A DNA stretch of 11,128 nucleotides from Kitasatospora phosalacinea (lineage in GTDB: Bacteria; Actinomycetota; Actinomycetes; Streptomycetales; Streptomycetaceae). The notes beneath the pieces are model-generated. The model was not told the origin of the DNA, searched no databases, and worked only from the letters and a program-made list of their open reading frames with translations. The position numbers and the translations under genes were made by a program. The DNA lies in NCBI RefSeq assembly GCF_000717185.1, contig NZ_JNYE01000157.1, positions 1 to 11,128 on the forward strand, given 5' to 3'. Below are positions 7,256 through 11,128 of this stretch, piece by piece (the first letter of the stretch is position 1; each line of letters opens with the position of its first letter).

Positions 7256-8044
7256 GGCGCCGCCAACAGATGATCGCGCAGGCCAGCGAGACGAGGGCTC
7301 CGTGCAGATCGAGGCGCCGTTCCCAGCGGACGGCGAGGCGCTTGAACTGGTGGAGTTGGGCGAAGGTCTGCTCGACGACATAGCGGAGCTTGCCGAGGCC
7401 GATGATGTCGGGCTCACCCCGGCGGGAGATGACCGGCAGGATCCGGCGCTTGCGCAGTTCGCGGCGGTTGGGGTTGCTGTCGTAGCCCTTGTCGCCGAGC
7501 AGGGCGTCGGGGCGCTTGCGGGGGTGCCCGACACGGCCGGCGACCGGCGGGATGCCGTCGACCAGGTCGAGGGTCAAGGTGACGTCGTTGACGTTGGCGG
7601 CGGTGGTGATCACGTGGAACGGGATACCGCCGCCGTCGCTGACCAGGTGGTGTTTGCTGCCGGTCTTGCGGCGGTCGACCGGCGACGGGCCGGTGGCCTC
7701 GCCCCCTTTTTCGCGCGTACGTGGGAGGCGTCCACGCAGGCGCGCGTCCAGTCGATCAGTCCGGCCGCGTTCAACTCGGCCAGGAGTAAGCGGTGCAGGG
7801 CCTCGAACACCCCGGCCTTCTGCCAGCGGCCGAGCCGACGCCAGCAGGTCTGCCCGGAGTCGAAGCCCAGCTCCGGCGGCAACTGCTGCCAGGTGATGCC
7901 GGTGTAGAGCACGAACAGGATGCCCTGCAGACACAACCGGTCGTCCACCGGACGCGGGCCCGGCGACCGCTCCGGCCATGCCGGCAACAGCGGCTCGATC
8001 CTGGCCCACAGCTCGTCGTCCACCATCCACGGCTTGTTGCTCAC
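7221..8044 (-). CDS. IS5-family (IS427-like) DDE transposase, two frames joined by -1 frameshifting
   Basis: The first frame runs from GTG 8044 (or ATG 8086 / TTG 8092) and encodes MVDDELWARIEPLLPAW, the usual N-terminus of these transposases, through CVDASHVRAKKG. The second frame continues as GEATGPSPVDRRKTGSKHHL to the TGA at 7221-7223. Joined at the slippery site the protein has 274 residues, the normal size. Catalytic residues are Asp105 (CVDAS), Asp185 (GDKGYDS) and Glu225 (YVVEQTF), all intact, so the element may still be active. The enzyme cuts at the terminal repeats and moves the IS by a DDE mechanism. The overlapping first frame alone would end at about 7610 with a nonsense tail. 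The start is uncertain: GTG 8044 gives the most family-like N-terminus but has a weak ribosome binding site. Confidence 0.88.
7703..7709 (-). promoter_or_regulatory. -1 ribosomal frameshift signal in the transposase
   Basis: Minus-strand AAAAAGGGGG (7711-7702) contains A-AAG-GGG in zero frame. Slipping one base back re-pairs AAG on AAA and GGG on GGG, and reading then enters the second frame as GGC GAG GCC. The resulting junction VRAKKG-GEATGPSPV restores the sequence expected of the family, which supports programmed frameshifting and argues against a random mutation. Confidence 0.72.
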
Positions 8045-8095
8045 GCCATCACGAACGGACGAATCGTCACATCGGTCACGCCCCATCAGCAATGA

Positions 8096-8350
8096 TCACC
8101 AAGATCGTGTTACGAGCTCCAAGGTCTCGAGTTCGCCCTCGGGAATCTGTGAGGCGAAGTCCTCCAAGCGTTCGGACCAGTGCCGGGAGTCGCCGGCATC
8201 GGTCATCGTGATGCACAGCGACACGATGAGGTCGATGCCGATGATCTCCGCTTCGCCGATCTGCAGAACCGACAGTACCGCCGGGTCCAATGACCGCAAG
8301 AACGCTGCGATCCTTGACTGGTGGACATCGACAACTTTGGTCTCGCTCAA
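8096..8350 (-). pseudogene. 5' part of an unrecognised gene interrupted by the IS5 element
   Basis: A TTG start at 8350 gives MSETKVVDVHQSRIAAFLRS, then VLQIGEAEIIGIDLIVSLCI and WSERLEDFASQIPEGELETL. The start has only a weak AGGG upstream. The frame enters the IS at 8116, where the repeat encodes the last residues (VTRSW) before TGA at 8096-8098, giving an 84-residue product. The helical, acidic run ELETLE joins smoothly to LGRYVVEENLEEF of the fragment at 6498-6879, so both look like pieces of one protein of at least 200 residues. Function unknown; a cytosolic regulator or immunity-like protein cannot be distinguished. A stable truncated product is possible. Confidence 0.58.
8100..8116 (-). 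repeat. Right terminal inverted repeat of the IS5-family element
   Basis: CAAGATCGTGTTACGAG pairs perfectly with the left repeat. It lies just upstream of the transposase start. Its bases also supply the new C-terminal codons of the interrupted minus-strand gene. Confidence 0.88.
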
Positions 8351-8363
8351 GCCCGGCCCTGTC

Positions 8364-8379
8364 TCACTCCATTGTGAGC
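8364..8379. repeat. Small inverted repeat upstream of the interrupted gene
   Basis: CTCAC-TCCATT-GTGAG is a perfect 5-bp dyad 14 bases upstream of the TTG start of the minus-strand gene. It could be an operator or a chance dyad. The rest of 8351-8491 shows no gene or clear promoter. Confidence 0.3.
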
Positions 8380-8491
8380 TGATAGCACTGCAACGCTACA
8401 GGCGGCCTCGGACAATGTCGTCAGCTTTTACCCGCAGGGCTCGATCAGGCGGTGCGCCGAGAGTCAGCCCGATGACCGGCCAAGCCTGGAA

Positions 8492-8511
8492 ACAGTGAAA
8501 CCCTTCACTGT
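8492..8511 (-). terminator. Hairpin terminator after the serine recombinase
   Basis: ACAGTGAA and TTCACTGT form an 8-bp perfect stem with a 4-base loop, directly at the recombinase stop codon. On the minus strand it is followed by TTTCC, a short T tract. Position and symmetry fit an intrinsic terminator for the recombinase. Confidence 0.65.
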
Positions 8512-10163
8512 CACGGCTGTTGGAGTGGTTCCCAGGCGGCGGTGATCTCGTACTTGACCTCCAGGGGCAGGCCGCGGCCCTTGCGGACGGCGATGTGGCG
8601 GACGATGTCCTTGATCATGGCGTTGCGGCGTGCCGGTGCGGCGTCGTCCCAGGCGTTGAGGACCGCCTGGATCGCCGCGGCGCCCGGGTGCCGTACGACC
8701 TTCGCCCGTGCCTCTTCCAGTTCCGCGAGTTCGGTGGTGAGTTCGGCACGCTGCTTGTCGATACGCTTCTTCTTCCGCCGCGCCGCCTCGTAGTCGACCG
8801 CCCGCGCCGCCACGGCATTCGTGATCTCGTCCTCTTGGCCGATCAAGTCCGTGAGTTCCGCCCGCACCTCCTCCTCCCGGACCGCGAGGCCGGCCCGTTC
8901 AGCGTCGACCACGGCGTCGACCATGCCCTCGGGCGCGTCGGCCTGCTTGCGCAACCACGCCACCAGGCGGGCCTCGATGTGTTCCAGGTTGCCGTAGCCG
9001 GCCCCCGGGCAGCTGCCGAGTTCGGCCTGGTTGCGGCACCGCCACGTCACATCGAACGGATGCGGCCGCCCGCACACCTCGGGCCGACGGACCTTCTTCG
9101 CCCGCAGCAGCGGCTGCATCCCACCCCCACAGTAGGGGCAGCGCATCCGCCCGCTCACCGAGTACCGCGGAGTGTGCCGGTCGTCGACTGTCGCCCGTTT
9201 CGGCATCGTGCCTCGCCGCTGCGTATACCGGTCCCACAGGCGTTCGGCCGTGACGCGGTCGCCCGTGACCGGCTCGTGCCGGCCGGGCAGGTACAGGCCG
9301 AACGACTCCGGCCGCCTGCAGCGGTTGCGCCGCTTGCGCGGCACACCGTCCCAATCCGGCGCCACCACGTGCAACTGCTCGGGCAGGCGGTAGCGCACCA
9401 GCCCCAGCCCGAACCCGGAGTCCAGGATGTCGTACAGGTGCGCCGGCGTCACCGGCTTGCCCGTCACCTGGTCCACGACTCCCTCCCGGTACCACTCGTG
9501 CGTGATGGCAACGGTGTTGCCCCCGCCCGCGATCCGCTCGTACGCCTCCCACAGGCGAGGACCCAGCAGGCCCTGCTCGACCCTCAGGACGCCCTCCCGG
9601 CACTGCGGGCACGTCTCCAGGGGAACGCCGCGCTTCTTCGGCGGGCAGCTCTCGCACCGGTAGTACCCGAAACGCCCCTGGTTCCCGTGCGGCAACCCGA
9701 GCCTGCGCCGGCGGGCGATCGTCTCCTTCCAACTCTCCGAGAGCTGATCCGAGAACAGCTCCGCGATGTTCAGCATCTGCCGGATCGCGAACCTGCCGAT
9801 CACCGTCCGCCCGTCGAAGTCCTCCTTCGCCGCGCGCACCTCCACACCCAGCTCCGTCAAACGCTCCAGGTTCTTCAACGACTCCAGCGTGTTGCGCCCG
9901 AACCGCGACCACACCCACAACACCAGCACGTCGAACTCGCCCCGCTCCGCCATCGCGATGATCTCCGCGATCTGCCGGTCGCTGAACGCCCGACCCGACT
10001 TCCCCAGATCCACCAACGGCTCCCGCACCAGCAGCATCGACTCCCGATCCACCAGCCCCCGGCACTGAAACTCCTGCAACTCCGGACTGATCATGTCCGG
10101 CCGCGCCGTACTCACCCGGATGTAGATCAGCGCACGAAGAAGAACCCCACGTACATTCGCCAC
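8511..10163 (-). CDS. Large serine recombinase / integrase (550 aa)
   Basis: The GTG at 10163 is chosen because GGAAGAGGGG (10178-10169) precedes it by 5 bases; a TTG at 10238 is in frame but has no such site. The N-terminal resolvase domain (1-150) has the catalytic serine Ser18 in YIRVST and the arginines Arg87/Arg90 in WSRFGRN. A long helix and IARRRRLGLPHG lead into a recombinase domain (about 155-330). A zinc ribbon has Cys342, Cys345, Cys376 and Cys385. A charged coiled coil (about 425-485) carries RRKKKRIDKQRAEL, as in phiC31-type integrases, where it controls synapsis and directionality. Unusually, CESC/CPQC at 170-188 adds a second putative zinc knuckle. The protein integrates and excises its element between attP and attB without host factors. 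It is transcribed away from the adjacent junction with a truncated permease gene, so that junction is probably its own attachment site. Full length, all key residues present. Confidence 0.95.
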   Translation of the reverse strand: MANVRGVLLRALIYIRVSTARPDMISPELQEFQCRGLVDRESMLLVREPLVDLGKSGRAFSDRQIAEIIAMAERGEFDVLVLWVWSRFGRNTLESLKNLERLTELGVEVRAAKEDFDGRTVIGRFAIRQMLNIAELFSDQLSESWKETIARRRRLGLPHGNQGRFGYYRCESCPPKKRGVPLETCPQCREGVLRVEQGLLGPRLWEAYERIAGGGNTVAITHEWYREGVVDQVTGKPVTPAHLYDILDSGFGLGLVRYRLPEQLHVVAPDWDGVPRKRRNRCRRPESFGLYLPGRHEPVTGDRVTAERLWDRYTQRRGTMPKRATVDDRHTPRYSVSGRMRCPYCGGGMQPLLRAKKVRRPEVCGRPHPFDVTWRCRNQAELGSCPGAGYGNLEHIEARLVAWLRKQADAPEGMVDAVVDAERAGLAVREEEVRAELTDLIGQEDEITNAVAARAVDYEAARRKKKRIDKQRAELTTELAELEEARAKVVRHPGAAAIQAVLNAWDDAAPARRNAMIKDIVRHIAVRKGRGLPLEVKYEITAAWEPLQQP

Positions 10164-10240
10164 AACGACCCCTCTTCCCAAGGAAGTTACCGAACAGACC
10201 AGGTCAGATGCGGTCTCGTCATGCTTTGGCCGGGTCAACC
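10164..10240. other. Inferred attachment-site junction (attL/attR) between integrated element and permease gene
   Basis: To the right of about 10238 the plus-strand frame is a well-conserved NCS2 permease (TFVAPVLMGLDPN). To the left it loses all similarity and becomes the upstream region of the recombinase. Large serine recombinases usually lie directly beside one att site, with the gene pointing inward. The crossover bases cannot be fixed from one junction. CCGGGTCAACC (10230-10240) is the most likely neighbourhood, and GACCAGGTC (10197-10205) is a small palindrome in the element arm. No partner junction or duplicated core is visible in the window. Confidence 0.55.
10169..10178 (-). promoter_or_regulatory. 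Ribosome binding site of the serine recombinase
   Basis: GGAAGAGGGG on the minus strand, 5 bases from the GTG. It decides the start against the longer in-frame TTG start at 10238. Confidence 0.72.
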
Positions 10241-11128
10241 TTCGTGGCGCCCGTCCTGATGGGGTTGGATCCGAACCTCGCGGTGATGGTGTCGGGTGTG
10301 GCGACGGTGTTCTTCCTGCTGGTGACGCAGGGCCGGATCCCGTCCTACCTGGGCTCCAGCCTGTCGTTCGTGGGCGTGGCGGCGGTGATCAGGGCGCAGG
10401 GCGGGGACGCGGCGACGCTGACGGGTGCGCTGCTGGTGGTGGGTGCGGTGCTGGCGGCGTGCGGGGCGGTGGTGCAGGGGTGCGGGGCGAAGGTGATCCA
10501 CGCGGTGCTGCCGCCGGTGGTGACGGGTGCGGTGGTGATGCTGATCGGCTTCAACCTGGCCCCCGTCGCGGCGGGGACGTACTGGCCGCAGGACCAGTGG
10601 ACGGCGCTGCTGGTGATGGCGTTCACGGCGCTCGCGCTGGTGGTGCTGCGCGGGTTCTGGTCGCGGATCGCGATCTTCCTGGGGCTGGTGTTCGGGTACG
10701 CGGTGTCCTGGCTGTTCGACCGGGTCTTCGGGCGGATCGACTCCCCGGTGGGCGGCGGCGCGGCCACCGAGCACTGGCGCCTGGACCTGTCGGGCGTCGG
10801 CAGGGCGGACTGGATCGGCCTGCCCTCGCTGCACGCCCCGAGCTTCTCGGCCTCGGCGATCCTGGTGGCGCTGCCGGTCGTCGTGGCGCTGATCGCGGAG
10901 AACGCGGGGCACGTGAAGGCGGTCTCCGAGATGACGGGCGACCCGCTGGACGATCGGATGGGCACCGCGATCATGGCGGACGGCGCGGCGACGGTGCTCT
11001 CCACCGCGGTGGGCGGCCCGGCGACGACCACGTACGCGGAGAACATCGGCGTGATGGCGGCGACCCGGGTGTACTCGACGGCGGCGTACTGGTGCGCGGC
11101 CGGCTTCGCGATCCTGTTCGGTCTGTGC
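10208..11128 (+). CDS. NCS2 uracil/xanthine permease, N-terminally truncated at the element junction and cut by the window end
   Basis: From 10241 onward the frame encodes typical nucleobase:cation symporter-2 sequence: SFVGVAAVIRAQGG, GFNLAPVAAGTYWPQDQW, LIAENAGHVKAVSEMTGDPL, GGPATTTYAENIGVMAATRV. The glutamates at 10898-10900 (AEN) and 11039-11041 (YAEN) correspond to the two substrate-binding glutamates of UraA-type carriers. Several hydrophobic membrane spans are evident. The family has about 14 spans and imports uracil or xanthine with protons. The native N-terminus, normally some 50 residues with the first span and the HVVAMFG(A)S motif, is missing; it ends at the inferred integration junction. 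An in-frame ATG at 10208 with AGG upstream could supply a short new N-terminus (MRSRHALAGST), but loss of the first span probably abolishes function. The gene continues past the window. Confidence 0.85.
   Translation, partial: MRSRHALAGSTFVAPVLMGLDPNLAVMVSGVATVFFLLVTQGRIPSYLGSSLSFVGVAAVIRAQGGDAATLTGALLVVGAVLAACGAVVQGCGAKVIHAVLPPVVTGAVVMLIGFNLAPVAAGTYWPQDQWTALLVMAFTALALVVLRGFWSRIAIFLGLVFGYAVSWLFDRVFGRIDSPVGGGAATEHWRLDLSGVGRADWIGLPSLHAPSFSASAILVALPVVVALIAENAGHVKAVSEMTGDPLDDRMGTAIMADGAATVLSTAVGGPATTTYAENIGVMAATRVYSTAAYWCAAGFAILFGLC

Larger units (their letters stand above)
6880..8116 (-). mobile_element. Complete IS5-family insertion sequence with passenger gene
   Basis: It is bounded by perfect 17-bp inverted repeats, CTCGTAACACGATCTTG at 6880-6896 and its complement at 8100-8116, about 1237 bp in all. 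The outer three bases of each repeat may belong to the target. It carries a DDE transposase on the minus strand in two frames and, unusually, a second gene on the plus strand. Flanks show GAACTC (6877-6882) and GAGCTC (8114-8119), a 5/6 direct repeat; alternatively the TA at 6884-6885 and 8111-8112 could be a 2-bp duplication of the type known in the IS427 group. IS elements with only the two-frame IS5 transposase are usually well under 1 kb to about 0.9 kb; the extra length here is the passenger. Confidence 0.85.

Noticed and set aside
7230..7907. 225-codon plus-strand frame antisense to the transposase
   Set aside because: Shadow of the DDE transposase frame, without family resemblance.
6884..8112. 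TA as a 2-bp target duplication of the IS5 element
   Set aside because: Possible for this group, but TA lies inside the perfect 17-bp inverted repeat and would leave the interrupted gene out of frame; the 6-bp imperfect repeat explains the reading frame better. Kept only as an alternative.
10163..10238. Longer recombinase start at TTG 10238
   Set aside because: It would add 25 residues without similarity to resolvases, across the inferred att junction; the GTG at 10163 has a strong ribosome binding site at 5 bases.
8520..10259. 579-codon plus-strand frame antisense to the serine recombinase
   Set aside because: It mirrors the recombinase codons. The recombinase has all catalytic and zinc residues, whereas the antisense product has no recognisable domain and is Arg/Pro/Leu-rich.
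10235..11046. Minus-strand frames opposite the permease (225 and 233 codons)
   Set aside because: Plus strand encodes a clear NCS2 carrier; the minus products are Arg/His/Pro- or Thr/Ser-rich shadows.
1..11128. tRNA or rRNA genes, riboswitches, origin of replication
   Set aside because: No cloverleaf, rRNA segment or iteron cluster was seen by eye on either strand, including around the element junction, where a tRNA target might have been expected.

Overview
The window is high-GC DNA with strong C/G preference at third codon positions, as expected of a streptomycete-type actinobacterium (Streptomyces or Kitasatospora). This is inferred from base composition and from the look of the transposases and the NCS2 permease; no species marker is present. 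It reads as accessory DNA: a polymorphic-toxin locus, a patch of insertion-sequence wreckage, and one end of a site-specifically integrated element that lies against a housekeeping transporter gene.

Layout. (1) 1-5688 (+): the 3' part of a giant RHS/YD-repeat protein. It enters the window inside a LamG-like lectin-fold domain, continues through about 50 YD repeats and the RHS core, and ends in a roughly 415-residue variable C-terminus with a divergent deaminase-like toxin tip. (2) 5700-6200 (+): a small gene 11 bp downstream, preceded by a strong ribosome binding site, in the position of the cognate immunity gene. Base composition drops visibly from about 5030 to 6300, marking a swapped-in toxin/immunity cassette. 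(3) 6311-6497 (+): the 5' end of an IS3-family orfA, broken after about 46 codons. (4) 6498-8350 (-): an unrecognised gene split by a complete IS5-family element (about 6880-8116). The two halves come back into one frame if the element and a 6-bp imperfect target duplication are removed. The IS has 17-bp terminal inverted repeats, a DDE transposase in two frames joined at an A-AAG-GGG -1 slippery site, and an unusual convergent passenger gene of 100 codons. (5) 8511-10163 (-): a 550-residue large serine recombinase with an extra CxxC/CxxC knuckle, followed by a hairpin terminator. (6) 10164-10240: recombinase promoter region and the inferred attachment-site junction. (7) 10208/10241-11128 (+): an NCS2 uracil/xanthine-type permease that lacks its N-terminal part and runs off the window.

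How it fits together. The serine recombinase faces away from the junction, and the permease reading frame loses its N-terminus exactly there. This suggests an integrative element whose attB lies inside the permease gene, with the other end and the permease 5' fragment somewhere to the left of the window. The RHS toxin locus and the IS debris would then be cargo of that island. The toxin and immunity genes form one transcription unit; the recombinase and the permease are divergently placed.
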